Assembly (NCBI GenBank): GCA_963797255.1
Contig: CAWCOV010000030.1
Location: 124,001-188,000, forward strand
DNA from: JANXZS01 sp963797255
Lineage (GTDB): Bacteria > Acidobacteriota > Terriglobia > Terriglobales > Acidobacteriaceae
Direction of reading: 5' to 3'
Length of the DNA: 64,000 nucleotides
Both the position numbers and the translations under genes were made by a program. Below the pieces are notes generated by a model. It had not been told where the DNA came from. It searched no databases and saw only the letters and a program-made list of their open reading frames with translations. This document shows, piece after piece, positions 28,138-38,305 of this stretch (position 1 is its first letter; the number at the start of each line of letters is the position of its first letter).

Positions 28138-29898
28138 CTATCCGGCGATGGATTTGATTACGCCTACGACATCGCCAAAGTTCACATCCTGGCTGCTGGC
28201 GGTCGCGCGCGTAACCACTTCAACTTTTCCTTCGGCTGCTTTCTTGCCGACATTCACTCGGAAGGGAATTCCGACAAGGTCAGCATCCTTGAACTTTACT
28301 CCGGCACGTTCGTCACGATCATCCAACAGTACGTCCAGTCCCGCTGCTTCCAGGTCTGCCGCAATCTTCTCTCCTGCTTCAACCAGCTTTGCGTCTGTGG
28401 TATTGGTCACCGTTACCACCACGTCGAAAGGAGCAATTGAAGCTGGCAGCCAAAATCCGTTGGCGTCGTGGAACTGCTCCACTGCTGCCGTGAGGATCCG
28501 TTCGATTCCAATGCCGTAGCTGCCCATGATCAGAGCGACTTCCTTGCCGTTGGAATCGAGCACGTTTGCGCCCATGCTCTCGGAGTACTTGTACCCGAGC
28601 TTGAAAATGTGCCCAACCTCCACGGCCTTGGCCACCTTGAGCGGGGTGCCGCACTTCGGGCAGCCTTCTCCTTCCGCGGCGTTGCGCACGTCTGCGGTAA
28701 GAGTAGGCGTGAAATCCTGTCCCGGGGTTACATTGCGGAGGTGGTACTCCTCTTGATTCGCCCCGGCAACCAGGTTGGTCCGGCCGACGAGCGCTGAATC
28801 AAGGATCACCGTGACGCCCTCGCCCGCGAGATTCGCTGCAGCCTTCAATCCGATGGGCCCCAGGTACCCGGCGGCAGACCCGAAGGTCTGGCGAATCTCC
28901 TCGTCGTGCATGGGACGCAACTCTGAGGCTACGACTTGCGCGTTCAACTTTGCCTCGTTTACCTGGTGGTCGCCGCGGAGAAAGACTACGACCGGCACGA
29001 GTTTGGGCGAATCTCCCTTGTTCACGGCGCGATATTCCGCCATGTAGGCCATTGTCTTCATCTGTTGAGCTTGTTCCACTTTGAGGAATGCCGCCACGTC
29101 TTCAATCGTCTTTTGCCCGGGAGTATGAACCAACTCAGGCTTTCCATCGCCGCTCACCGGCAGGTCCTCGACTGGCGAAAGCTGAGAAGTCGCCTTCTCC
29201 ATGTTGGCTGCATAGTCGCACTTGGAGCAGCTCGCGATGAGATCCTCACCCGCTTCTGTATAGACCATGAATTCCTGTGATTGTGAGCCGCCCATGGCGC
29301 CGGAATCCGCCTCGACCGCCACAAAGGGCAACCCGCAGCGCTCGAAGATCCGCCGGTAGGTCGCGTCGTGCAGGTCAAAGCTCCGGTCGAGGCCGGCCTT
29401 GTCGATGTCGAAGGAATACGCGTCCTTCATGATGAACTGCCGTACCCGCAGCAGCCCCGACTTCGGACGTGGTTCATCGCGAAACTTGGTCTGAATCTGA
29501 TACCAGATCTGGGGAAGCTGCTTGTAGCTGCGCAGTTCTTTGCGGGCGATGTCGGTCATCACCTCTTCATGGGTCATGCCAAGACACAGGTCAGCGCCCT
29601 TGCGATCCTTCAGGCGGAACATGTTGTCGCCCATGCCCGCCCAACGGCCGCTCGCTTCCCAAATTTCACGCGGATTCAGAGCAGGCAACAGGAATTCCTG
29701 CCCGATTTTGTCCATCTCTTCGCGAACAATGCCCACGATTTTGTTAATGGATCGCTGACCGAGGAACAGGTAGGAGTAGATTCCTGCGCCCAGTTGACGG
29801 ACGTATCCGGCACGGAGAAGGAACTTGTGACTGGCGACTTCGGCGTCTGCAGGTGCTTCGCGAAGCGTAGGTATGAAAACTTTTGACCAGCGTTGCAT
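28138..29898 (-). CDS. proS: Prolyl-tRNA synthetase (bacterial type with editing insertion)
   Basis: Charges tRNA-Pro with proline. At 586 aa it is the long bacterial form. The class II motifs are visible: motif 2 (FRDEPRPKSGLLRVRQFIMKD in part) and motif 3 (GSYGIGIERIL). An insertion between them (about 240-390) is the YbaK-like editing domain that hydrolyses Ala-tRNA-Pro. The anticodon-binding domain occupies the C terminus. It starts with ATG at 29898. Confidence 0.97.
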   Translation of the reverse strand: MQRWSKVFIPTLREAPADAEVASHKFLLRAGYVRQLGAGIYSYLFLGQRSINKIVGIVREEMDKIGQEFLLPALNPREIWEASGRWAGMGDNMFRLKDRKGADLCLGMTHEEVMTDIARKELRSYKQLPQIWYQIQTKFRDEPRPKSGLLRVRQFIMKDAYSFDIDKAGLDRSFDLHDATYRRIFERCGLPFVAVEADSGAMGGSQSQEFMVYTEAGEDLIASCSKCDYAANMEKATSQLSPVEDLPVSGDGKPELVHTPGQKTIEDVAAFLKVEQAQQMKTMAYMAEYRAVNKGDSPKLVPVVVFLRGDHQVNEAKLNAQVVASELRPMHDEEIRQTFGSAAGYLGPIGLKAAANLAGEGVTVILDSALVGRTNLVAGANQEEYHLRNVTPGQDFTPTLTADVRNAAEGEGCPKCGTPLKVAKAVEVGHIFKLGYKYSESMGANVLDSNGKEVALIMGSYGIGIERILTAAVEQFHDANGFWLPASIAPFDVVVTVTNTTDAKLVEAGEKIAADLEAAGLDVLLDDRDERAGVKFKDADLVGIPFRVNVGKKAAEGKVEVVTRATASSQDVNFGDVVGVIKSIAG

Positions 29899-30179
29899 GC
29901 TTTCAGTAAGCCTTCCCGCCCGCCAGACGGCAGAGCCGCGGTCCGGACGACATCAGTGATTCAGCAAAGATTTCATTCTAAATGCTAGGGGCCGATAGCG
30001 CCTTTCCCATTGGAGACAAATGGACTTAGCGCGAAATGCAGGGCAGAAAAAAGCAGACATTTAGATGGAAGGACGAGCAAGCTTTAATGCGGTATCTCTC
30101 GTGGCCAGCCTTTCATTCTCCGAGACATTTACAGAAATGTAACCCGGGGATGGTCGCTTTTTCATACACTTGGCTTCGT

Positions 30180-30527
30180 ATGCTTTCACAAGAACCGTTC
30201 AATCTCAGCTCTCAGCCCGGCTCCCGCGCCGATATCCGAATCGTCAAGGTCACAGGTCCTCTCACCCTTCAGCATGTCTTTGCTTTTCAGGATGAATTGC
30301 GGAAGGATCCTATGCCCTTCAGTGTGATCGATCTTTCCGGAGTTGACTATATCGACTCAGCCGGGATGGGCGCGATCATTAACTTCTATGTCTCTAGCCA
30401 AAAGGGAGGCAGAAAGATGGTTGTCACCGGAGTCAGCGAGCGCGTGATGGCGCTGTTTACGCTGACACATGTGGATACGCTGATCACAATTAAGCCGAAT
30501 ATCGCTGACGCGGAAGCTGGATTTTAG
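30180..30527 (+). CDS. STAS domain protein (anti-sigma factor antagonist type)
   Basis: About 115 aa starting at ATG 30180; starts at about 30150 or 30036 are in frame but less likely. The STAS fold is recognisable: IRIVKVTGPLTL, then VIDLSGVDYIDSAGMGAIINFY, where Ser60 is the phosphorylatable serine of SpoIIAA/RsbV-type antagonists. No anti-sigma kinase or sigma factor is adjacent, so the partner is unknown. No good ribosome binding site is seen before the chosen ATG. It is convergent with kdsD. Confidence 0.82.
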   Translation: MLSQEPFNLSSQPGSRADIRIVKVTGPLTLQHVFAFQDELRKDPMPFSVIDLSGVDYIDSAGMGAIINFYVSSQKGGRKMVVTGVSERVMALFTLTHVDTLITIKPNIADAEAGF

Positions 30528-30547
30528 CGCGGAACAGCTTCGTTGGC

Positions 30548-31525
30548 CTACATCAACTCGGTGCCCCACAAATCGTGCAGATGAAGTACGCCTTTCACGG
30601 TTGCTTCGGCATCCACCACGACCAGCGCGGTGATCTTTTTGCCTTCCATTACGCTTAGAGCGCGCACTGCCAGCTCTTCCGGCGCGATGGTCTTCGGAGT
30701 AGAGTTCATGGCTTCGCCGGCGGATTTCTGAAGAGCTCCTGGCCCTTCTCGCTCAAGCAGTCGCCGAAGGTCGCCGTCACTGATTACTCCGACCAGCTTT
30801 GCTCCCTCCTGCACCGTTGCCAGCCCCAAGCCCTTGCGCGACATTTCATAAATCACTTCGGACATGGGAGTGGATCGCTCGACGCGGGGTATATCTTCGC
30901 CAGCGTGCATTAGTTGCCGCACGCGCGCCAACTTCTTGCCCAGCTTTCCGCCGGGATGCAGGTCGGCAAAGTCTTCGGTCTGAAAGCCTTTCTTGAGGGA
31001 GACGGCAATTGCCAGCGCATCCCCGAGCGCCAGCATTGCGGTGGTGGACGCGGTAGGAGCCAGGCCAAGACCGCAGGCTTCCTTTTCAACTGAGCAGTCA
31101 AGAGCCACATCGCTGGCCTGCCCCAGGGTGGATGCTGTATTGCAACAGAAGCTGATTAGCGCATCGCCTAGGCGTTTGAGAGTTGCGAGGAGACGAAGAA
31201 TCTCCTCCGTCTCTCCACTGGCGGAGAGAGCAATCACTACATCTCCTGGCATAAGAACTCCGAGGTCGCCATGGAGTGCCTCCGCCGGATGCAGAAAAAG
31301 CGCTGGAGATCCGGTGGAACTAAGCGTTGCAGCAATTTTTTGCGCCACGATGCCGCTCTTGCCCATCCCCGTGACAACAACGCGGCCTCGATCTTCTCCG
31401 CACTGGAGGAGCAACTCCACCGCGCGGTCAAAGTCGGCCGCCATCGGCCCTTCAAGCCGATTCGCCAATGCCAGCAGGGCTTCAGCTTCTGTGCGTACGA
31501 GCGATGCGGGAGTGTGTTCCGTCAT
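30548..31525 (-). CDS. kdsD: D-arabinose-5-phosphate isomerase (KpsF/GutQ family)
   Basis: Interconverts ribulose-5-phosphate and arabinose-5-phosphate, the entry step of Kdo synthesis for lipopolysaccharide. About 325 aa from the ATG at 31525, which has GAGCAAGG upstream; a longer frame from 31705 adds 60 unlikely residues overlapping the TlpA gene. The SIS domain shows VTGMGKSGIVAQK, HPAEALHGDLG and SASGETEEI. TASTTAMLALGDALA and LHPGGKLG follow, then two CBS domains from about residue 200. Confidence 0.95.
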   Translation of the reverse strand: MTEHTPASLVRTEAEALLALANRLEGPMAADFDRAVELLLQCGEDRGRVVVTGMGKSGIVAQKIAATLSSTGSPALFLHPAEALHGDLGVLMPGDVVIALSASGETEEILRLLATLKRLGDALISFCCNTASTLGQASDVALDCSVEKEACGLGLAPTASTTAMLALGDALAIAVSLKKGFQTEDFADLHPGGKLGKKLARVRQLMHAGEDIPRVERSTPMSEVIYEMSRKGLGLATVQEGAKLVGVISDGDLRRLLEREGPGALQKSAGEAMNSTPKTIAPEELAVRALSVMEGKKITALVVVDAEATVKGVLHLHDLWGTELM

Positions 31526-31690
31526 GCCTTGCTCACTGTTGGTCCTCAAAGCATTTGATGGTATCAGAGCGACGGTTTCTTCCCCGTTCTGCCAGCCTTG
31601 CGCGTACTCAATTAGAATGGTGAAAGGACCGCTTTCCCCAAAGTGCAAGCGGCATGCCACACCTAGAAACAAGGAAGGTCTGATTCTTCG

Positions 31691-32311
31691 GTGAAGCGCA
31701 ATCATCTCGTACTGTTACTGATTCTTGCCTCGCTCGCCCTCATGTTCTGGGCCGGATGGGCAAACTTCGAAAGCCGCCGTCAGCAGGCCGCACGAATCCA
31801 AGCTCAGCACGTAGCTCTGGAGCCCGAGGCGGAAAACGCATACGTTTCTCCTCTGCAAGGGAAAATGGCACCGGAATTCACGCTGCCTGACCTTACCGGG
31901 AAGAAGGTGTCGCTGGCGGACTATAAGGGCAAGGCAGTCCTGCTCAACTTCTGGGCTACCTGGTGCGCGCCGTGCAAGGTGGAGATTCCCTGGTTCCTGA
32001 AGTTGCGCGAGCAGTACGCCGGACAGGGATTTGAGATCATTGGCGTTTCCAGCGACGATCTGGACAAGGACGACAAGGCGCAACTCTTTCAGCAGAAGGC
32101 TGAAATCGCCAAATTCGTTGAGCAGCAGAAAATGACGTATCCAGTTTTGATCGACGGCGAAGCTATCAGCCACCCCTACGGCGGAGTCGATTCTCTGCCC
32201 ACTTCATTCTTCATCGATCGGCAGGGAACGGTTGTGGCGCAAACGGTCGGACTGGTTCCGCGCGACGAAATTGAAGCGGATATTCGCAAGGCATTGGGCG
32301 GTGGCAAGTAG
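31691..32311 (+). CDS. TlpA/ResA-like membrane-anchored thioredoxin
   Basis: A 206-aa periplasmic thiol-disulfide oxidoreductase anchored by an N-terminal helix (about 6-24). The thioredoxin fold carries the active site WCAPC (Cys92 and Cys95) after APEFTLPDLTG and the cis-Pro segment DSLPTSFFIDRQG. Such proteins reduce apocytochrome c or other periplasmic thiols. The start is GTG at 31691 with AAGGAAGG upstream. The DsbD-N-like gene begins one base after the stop, suggesting a shared redox job. Confidence 0.92.
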   Translation: MKRNHLVLLLILASLALMFWAGWANFESRRQQAARIQAQHVALEPEAENAYVSPLQGKMAPEFTLPDLTGKKVSLADYKGKAVLLNFWATWCAPCKVEIPWFLKLREQYAGQGFEIIGVSSDDLDKDDKAQLFQQKAEIAKFVEQQKMTYPVLIDGEAISHPYGGVDSLPTSFFIDRQGTVVAQTVGLVPRDEIEADIRKALGGGK

Positions 32312-32816
32312 ATGAAGTTTCGCAACTCCATTGCCGCAGCATTGTTCTTCGACGTTGACGGTCGTCGCGCATGCGCAGTTCCCCGCAGCGGATAAGCCGT
32401 CGCAGTCCAGTGCTCGCGGTAGTGATTCGGTGCGTTACCTCTTTCCGGAACAGGTCACGATCGCCGCGAAGAGGGCGATTCCGGTTGAATTGCATTTTCG
32501 TGTGGCGGAGGGTATGCACATCAACTCGCATGCGCCGCACTCAAAATTGCTGATCCCCACCAACTTGATCGTCGCGGAGCGGCCCGGAGTCAATGTGAGC
32601 GCGGTAGAATTTCCGGCTGGAGGGGACTACAGCTTTTCGTTCTCGCCGACCGAGAAGCTGAGTGTCTATGCCGGCGAATTCATTCTGAAGGCGATGATTA
32701 CCGCCCAGGCAGGGCAGCACCTGCTGGAAGCGGGGCTTCGCTACCAGGCCTGCGACAGCAATTCCTGCTATCCCCCAAAGACGATCCCGGTTGCGCTGAA
32801 TATTCTCGCGAAGTAA
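32312..32816 (+). pseudogene. Secreted DsbD N-terminal-domain-like protein, frameshift within the signal peptide
   Basis: The mature part (about 140 aa) resembles the DsbD alpha (DsbC-type) immunoglobulin-like domain. It has the paired cysteines in YQACDSNSCYPPKT, which in DsbD accept and pass electrons. An ATG at 32312, directly after the TlpA stop, starts MKFRNSIAAALFF in one frame. The rest of the signal peptide (TLTVVAHAQ) and the whole domain lie in the +1 frame. The two halves together make one good signal peptide, so a single extra base near 32345-32360 is likely, either a real mutation or a sequence error. The open frame from 32331 alone would have no proper start. Confidence 0.7.
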
Positions 32817-34280
32817 TTAAGCCAGAACAATCTGTCCAGCAGCTTTCAGCCTCGTAACCACTCGACCCTTGCCCAGAGCCACCATCACCGCGAATAAGCT
32901 TGGAGCCACGCCCTGGCCGGTGAGCGCTACTCGGGAGCCGTTGATCAAGGCTCCGGCCTTTACGCCTTTCTCTTCAGCAAAAGCTCGCAGTATCTGTTCG
33001 GTGGAAGCCTCGGTGAAGTCGTTTGCGGCTTCGTACCGCGAAGCAAGCTCGACGAGCATTCCACGCAGCGTATCTTCCTTGAAAAACTTGGTTACTGCCG
33101 CGCCGTCGAATTCAAATTCATCGCTGAAGTAGGCCTTGAATGCGAAGGCAAAGTCCTTGAGATTTCTGGCTCGCGGCTTGAGAAGGTCAATCGTGGATGC
33201 GATTTCTTCGTCTGTGCGATTTGGCGTGAAGCCCGCCTTATCCCACTCTTCGCGGATCAGGGGAAGTAACTTCTCCACAGGATAGGAGCGAATGTATTCG
33301 GTGTTGAACCAGGCGAGTTTGTCATTGTCGAAGACAGCGTTAGATTTCGAGATTCCGTCCAACGAAAACAGCTTGATCAACTCATCCTGCGGAAAGATTT
33401 CGCGATCCTTGCCGTCGGCATCTTTGCCGGCCGCACCGGGCGACCATCCCAGCAAAGAGAGAAAATTGCGAAACGCTTCCGGCACAATGCCAAGGTCCTT
33501 GTAGGAGATGACGCTGGTTGCGCCGTGTCTCTTGGAGAGGCGTGTTTTGTCGGGCCCGAGGATCAATGGCACGTGCGCAAAAACCGGCAATTCGGCCCCC
33601 AACGCCTGGTATTGCAGTACTTGTTTTGGCGTGTTCGAGATGTGATCGGCCCCGCGAATAATATGGGTGAGCCGCATGTCGATATCATCTGCCACAACAC
33701 TGAGATGGTATGTAGGGATGCCGTCAGACCGCAAAAGAACGAAGTCTTCCAATTCGGAATTCTGAAATTCGATTTTGCCAACAACTGCATCGTCGAAGCT
33801 GGTGCTACCGCCTTGCGGAACAGCAAAACGAACAGCGCATGCATCCCCGGAATTCTTGCGGCGCAACGCTTCGTCATGGGCTATGGTGCGGCAGCGGCCA
33901 TCGTACATGGGTGGATGACCCGCGGCAGTTGCCTCGGCACGACGTTGCTCCAATTCTTCCTTGGTGCAGAAACAGTAGTAGGCATGGCCGCTCGCCAGCA
34001 GCTTTTGCGCTGTCTCGGTGTAGAGCGGCAGTCGCTGTGACTGATAAAACGGTCCCTCATCCCAATCGAGTCCGAGCCATCGCATGCCCACCAGAATGCC
34101 TTCGACCATTTCTTCGGACGAACGCTCAAAGTCGGTATCCTCAATACGGAGGATGAGTGTGCCGCCAGTGTGACGGGCGAAGAGCCAGTTAAATAGAGCG
34201 GTGCGCGCGCCGCCAACGTGCAGGTAGCCTGTGGGAGAAGGCGCAAATCGAACTCGGGGAGTTTTGATGTGGTCAGCCAT
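32817..34280 (-). CDS. gltX: Glutamyl-tRNA synthetase
   Basis: Charges tRNA-Glu (and possibly tRNA-Gln where the amidotransferase route is used) with glutamate. The 487-aa class I enzyme shows the HIGH-type motif PTGYLHVGGARTALFNW, the KMSKS-type motif LSKRHGATS, FCTKEELEQRR, and the C-terminal helical anticodon-binding region. It starts with ATG at 34280 and is convergent with the DsbD-like gene. Confidence 0.97.
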   Translation of the reverse strand: MADHIKTPRVRFAPSPTGYLHVGGARTALFNWLFARHTGGTLILRIEDTDFERSSEEMVEGILVGMRWLGLDWDEGPFYQSQRLPLYTETAQKLLASGHAYYCFCTKEELEQRRAEATAAGHPPMYDGRCRTIAHDEALRRKNSGDACAVRFAVPQGGSTSFDDAVVGKIEFQNSELEDFVLLRSDGIPTYHLSVVADDIDMRLTHIIRGADHISNTPKQVLQYQALGAELPVFAHVPLILGPDKTRLSKRHGATSVISYKDLGIVPEAFRNFLSLLGWSPGAAGKDADGKDREIFPQDELIKLFSLDGISKSNAVFDNDKLAWFNTEYIRSYPVEKLLPLIREEWDKAGFTPNRTDEEIASTIDLLKPRARNLKDFAFAFKAYFSDEFEFDGAAVTKFFKEDTLRGMLVELASRYEAANDFTEASTEQILRAFAEEKGVKAGALINGSRVALTGQGVAPSLFAVMVALGKGRVVTRLKAAGQIVLA

Positions 34281-34437
34281 TTTCTTTCGGAGTCAATTCG
34301 ATGCTAGAGCATCTCTTATGCGCGTGTAAACCGAGGCTGCGAGCGCGGAGACGGCGCTTCGCTACGGAAACAGTAGTCAATAGCTGGGGTATGGGCGAGG
34401 ATTGAATTGATCTCCTGTGCGGGCGCCGGATGCGCAG

Positions 34438-35989
34438 TTAATTCCACTTCTTTAGTCGCGGCCACATTTCGGTCAGGTTCCACTTCAAGCTGCGACAGTG
34501 GAAGACAGGGCCGAGTTCATCCCGCCGCGCATATTTGTCATCGAGCATCGCGATCTGGGTAACGGAATCGCATTCACGTTTTAAGGTCTCTTCGTTGTCG
34601 CCGAGCACGATCAGGCTCTCGCCTGTATAGCCATGCGGTCCCCAAAACCAGTAATTCTGGTGACCGCTGATTGCGGGTGGCAGCCCATAACGCGGTCCGA
34701 AGAAATCGATCGCACCTGCCTCGCCATAATCGTTGGCGAAGATGCCAGTACGAGCGCGCTCGTTGGCCGGTAATGAGTTGTAGTATGCCGCTACTTTCTG
34801 CGCCATTGGTTCCCAGCCAAACATGTCTGCATAGAGTTGCGGCAGCGTGCCGGGACGATTGTTCTCGAATTTCGGAGGAGCCAATCCAACGGTCCTGCGT
34901 GTAATCCAAATACTGTTGGACCGTCAGTACTGGAAGTGCTAGCGGAGAAAGAAGAACTCCAGTAAAAATAAGAATCGTCGTGAAGGCCGGCACGATCCAT
35001 CGCGGCATCAGCGAACACAACCACACTGCGCCTGCAGCCAAGACCATGGGGTACATCGGCCCCAGGTAATAGTTCTTGGCGTGCATTGCCATCAAAATCA
35101 GAAAGGTTATGACGAATGCCCATCCCAGAGCTCGAAAACGCTTGCCCATCGGACCGAACCAGAAAATGAGCGCACCCACCACAAGCACCACGTTCAACGG
35201 ATGGATAATCTGCGCCTGCTGGCCGAGGAACCATGGAATCCCGGCCCAGGTGTCCCGCCCGCTCGCGCGGACAGCATGCATCAACTGGAGAAATGGGAAC
35301 TGGCGATTCCACTGCCAAAGAAAATTAGGCAGTGCGATGAGTGCGCCGATGGCCGCCCCAATCCAAAGCCATTTACTGAGGAGCGCGCGGCGCATCGATG
35401 TGAGAAGAACTCCCGTGACCAAACCGATAGTGAAAAACGCAACGCCATATTTGTTGAGCAGCGCGATGCCGACAAGAGTGCCGAACCATACCCAATTCTT
35501 TTCGTTTCCTGACTTGGCAACGCGGATCACAACCGTCGCAGCGGCCATCCAAAACAGGGCGTCGAAGGCATTCATTGAGAACCAATGCGACATCGCCAGG
35601 TAAATCGGCGTGAAGAACGCCGCGAGGGAGGCGAGCAACACTGACCGCTTGCAACCGCCGAATTCTTTTGCCAGCCACCCCGTGAAGAATATTGTTCCGG
35701 CTCCAGCAAGAGCCGGCAGCAACCGCAGCGCATGCAGGGAAGTGCCAATTGTGTGCTCGACCAGCCACGCCATCCACGCAATCATCGGCGGCTGATCCAC
35801 GTAACCCCACGCCGGATGTTTTCCGCAATCAATGTAGTACAACTCGTCGCGGAAGTAGCCGTATCGAGGCGCGATCCACAGATACAGCAGCAGCCTCAGC
35901 CCAGCGATGATTGCTGCAAAACCGAGGCCGCTATTCCAGAAACTGGATTGAGTTGTCTCAGTCTCCACGGATTCCAAATGAGTCGCCAT
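34438..35989 (-). pseudogene. GT39/ArnT-like polytopic glycosyltransferase, one frameshift
   Basis: A membrane glycosyltransferase of the dolichyl-phosphate-mannose/ArnT type, starting at ATG 35989. The early loop YGYFRDELYYIDCGKHPAWGY carries the family's acidic catalytic motif and is followed by about ten hydrophobic segments. The N-terminal 375 residues are in one frame, ending in conserved sequence at YTQDRWIG. The soluble C-terminal domain (PPKFENNRPGTLPQLYADMFGW to the end) continues in the +1 frame. The shift lies at about 34870-34900. Without it the protein would be about 517 aa. It may be a pseudogene or a single base overcall. It probably transfers a sugar from a polyprenyl phosphate donor on the periplasmic side. 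Confidence 0.82.
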
Positions 35990-36064
35990 AACCGATACCA
36001 AGGTCCGTCGTGAAAAGTCCGCAACTGGGAAATTTCACTCCCGAACTCATCGCACGATGCTAGC

Positions 36065-36328
36065 TTAACGCGGTGGTTGCACAGGAGGGTAGCCCGGGTA
36101 TTGCATTGTTGGAGCCGGGACCACCTTCCATTGCGAAAACGCCAGCACGTACAACATGATGATGTTTCCTAGCGGCACAAACATCAGCAGGGAGAGCCAG
36201 GGCGTGAAGCCAGCCTTACGAAAAATTACCCAGTAAGGAATAAGGACAATTGCTGTCACGACGAGAAAGAACGGCACCAGAAATGCCATGAGTGCAGCAG
36301 GATTGACGTGCGGTGATGACGGATCCAT
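36065..36328 (-). CDS. Small two-helix membrane protein, Pro-rich tail
   Basis: An 87-aa protein with two hydrophobic segments (about 14-33 and 43-65). Between them is IFRKAGFTPWLSLLMFVPLGNIIMLYVLAFSQW in parts, a pattern seen in small uncharacterised bacterial membrane proteins. A Pro/Tyr/Gln tail ends it (YPGYPPVQPPR). ATG at 36328. No function can be assigned. It lies between the broken peptidase and glycosyltransferase genes on the same strand. Confidence 0.7.
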   Translation of the reverse strand: MDPSSPHVNPAALMAFLVPFFLVVTAIVLIPYWVIFRKAGFTPWLSLLMFVPLGNIIMLYVLAFSQWKVVPAPTMQYPGYPPVQPPR

Positions 36329-36393
36329 CTTTTCCCCTTTCTAATATCGCCGCCAGATTAGAAGAAGGACCTGCCTCGCGCAACTGAATTGCG

Positions 36394-38242
36394 CTACTTG
36401 ATTGGGAGAGGATCTAACTTCGTCAGCCGTCCTACGGGATAAAGCCCGAGGTGCGCGTCGGCCCAGGGAGAGCGGTCGTAGAAGAACTCCAATCTTGCGG
36501 CGGGGTTGGCGGCGAATCGCGGATCGGTCTGTACTTTGCGCTCAAACTCCGCCTTCAGCTTGGGATCCTTTGCCATCATTTCGCGCGCCAGTTTCTCCAG
36601 CACGTAAGCCTCGCCGTATTCCTTCTGTTCGAAGATGGAATCAAAAAATCCCCATGCCAGTGCGGAGTCCGGCCCCTGAGGCTCCAGCCATTGAATTGCC
36701 ACCTTCGACAGGCGCTGATTCAAACGAACGACGGCGGATCCAGCAGGATATGTAACAGTATCGGTGACGAGCGTGCATTGCCCGAACTTACCCGGCTTTC
36801 CGTGCGAGCCTTCCCCTGCAAAAATGGGATGCTTTCCCTCAAAAGGCGGTGTCTGCCATTCCATCGCGCTGCAACGATACGTTTCCACAGTCCCGGTCCA
36901 CGGTCGCGGTGGTTCGCTCCATCTCTACCTGGTGCGCCTGGAGTACATCAATTACCTGTGTCCACTGGGCGGGCACGATGTAGGCCGCGGGAGGAACCGT
37001 GGACGCGATCACCTTGGCTCCTGTCTGTAGAGGGATCGAAACATTCCATGGCTCGCGCGAATACTCTACCCACATTGCGCCAGAAACCTCGCTGAGCTTG
37101 CGACTGGCTTTATATCCTCGAAACAAAAACGGAGTCGTCTCCCCACTCCAGCCAAGGGCGAGAGGGAAGGGCACGTTGCCCAGGGGGTGCGCTCCCAGGC
37201 GAGCCGCCTCTTCGTCGCCCTTTTCGTTCAGCGCAATCAATTGATCGGCGTCGCGATTCACAATCTGCATCAGTCCGCGAAGTAGCTCGTAATTTCCAGT
37301 TACGCGCGTTTTGTAATCTTTCAGCATGTGCAACTCCACCAGCATGCCTGGACGATTTTCCAGGATGACGTAGCCAGTCGAGAAGCGCGGCGGGTTGTCG
37401 TTAAAGCCCAGTCCCAGCGCCGGATCTGTGTCGTCGTTCAGGGTGATGTAGTTTGACGTAGCTACGTGGCCGGCATCGTTCACAACTTTTTCCAGATACG
37501 GATTTACAGTTTCGTTGACCCATTTCGCTGTGCCCGGGGCAACGTCCGGACCGCCGTCGATCGTGAAGGTCACGTCGTATTGGAAGTCTGCCCCGTCGGT
37601 TACGTGATCGTCGACGAAGAAATCCGGCAGCCAGTGATGAAACATGGAGAGGAACGCACGCGTCTCCGGAGCGGCCGCCTTCATGTAGTCGCGGTTCAGG
37701 TTGAGATTCGATCCATTCGCCCGCCATCCCATTTCTTCAGGGCCGTTCTGATTTATACGGTTGAATTTCGAACGGCGCTCGTGCCCATCCGCGTTGTAGA
37801 TGGGAATAAAGACGAAGACGGCGCGGTCGAGCAACTCCGCCTGGGAACGTGTGATCACCATGTCGCGCAATAAGGCGAGGCATGCGTCTTTACCGTCCAT
37901 TTCGCCGGCATGGATGGAATTCTGCACCAGCACGATTGGCCGCTTGGCCGCGTGCAGCTTTGCCGGATCGAACACACCATCTTCGGAAGCGATCACGATG
38001 TAGAGATCGCGGCCTTCGCCGGTCTTGCCGAAAGTTTCAATGCGCACTTGCTTTGGCGCTGCCTGGGCGATGCGTCCCAGATAGGCCATCGTCTGGCTGG
38101 AATCAGGCGTGGTGCGGTAGTCGGTTTGTTCCGCGGGCGTAAGCCAGACTTGCTTATCCTGCGCCGCAATGGGCGCGACTCCAGCTATAACCAGCGACAC
38201 CACGGACAGGGCAGTCGTTATGGCTGCCGACTTTCTCTTCAA
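36394..38242 (-). pseudogene. Secreted M14 zinc carboxypeptidase family protein, one frameshift
   Basis: A predicted periplasmic or secreted metallocarboxypeptidase of about 615 aa when joined. A signal peptide (ending near IAAQ) is followed by the M14 core. The zinc ligands are in NSIHAGEMDGKD (His111, Glu114), the Asn-Arg pair in NLNLNRDYM, the third histidine region is VDDHVTDG, and the catalytic Glu is in MLVELHMLKDY. The frame changes by +1 at about 36890-36925. The C-terminal ~165 residues (VETYRCSAMEWQ onward) continue in the other frame and are clearly part of the same protein. The start is TTG at 38242. It may be disabled or a base overcall. Confidence 0.82.
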
Positions 38243-38305
38243 GGTGTTTCCTTGTTTGCCGGACAGATGTTCGCTGTTTTTAGCTCACAAATCCCCGGCG
38301 GAATG

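Noticed and set aside
30110..30150. Small palindrome ACATTT-ACAG-AAATGT before the STAS gene
   Set aside because: Only 6-bp arms with no T tract or known operator match; too weak to call.
30548..31705. Longer kdsD start at 31705
   Set aside because: It would overlap the divergent TlpA gene and adds 60 residues without family match; ATG 31525 has a proper ribosome binding site.
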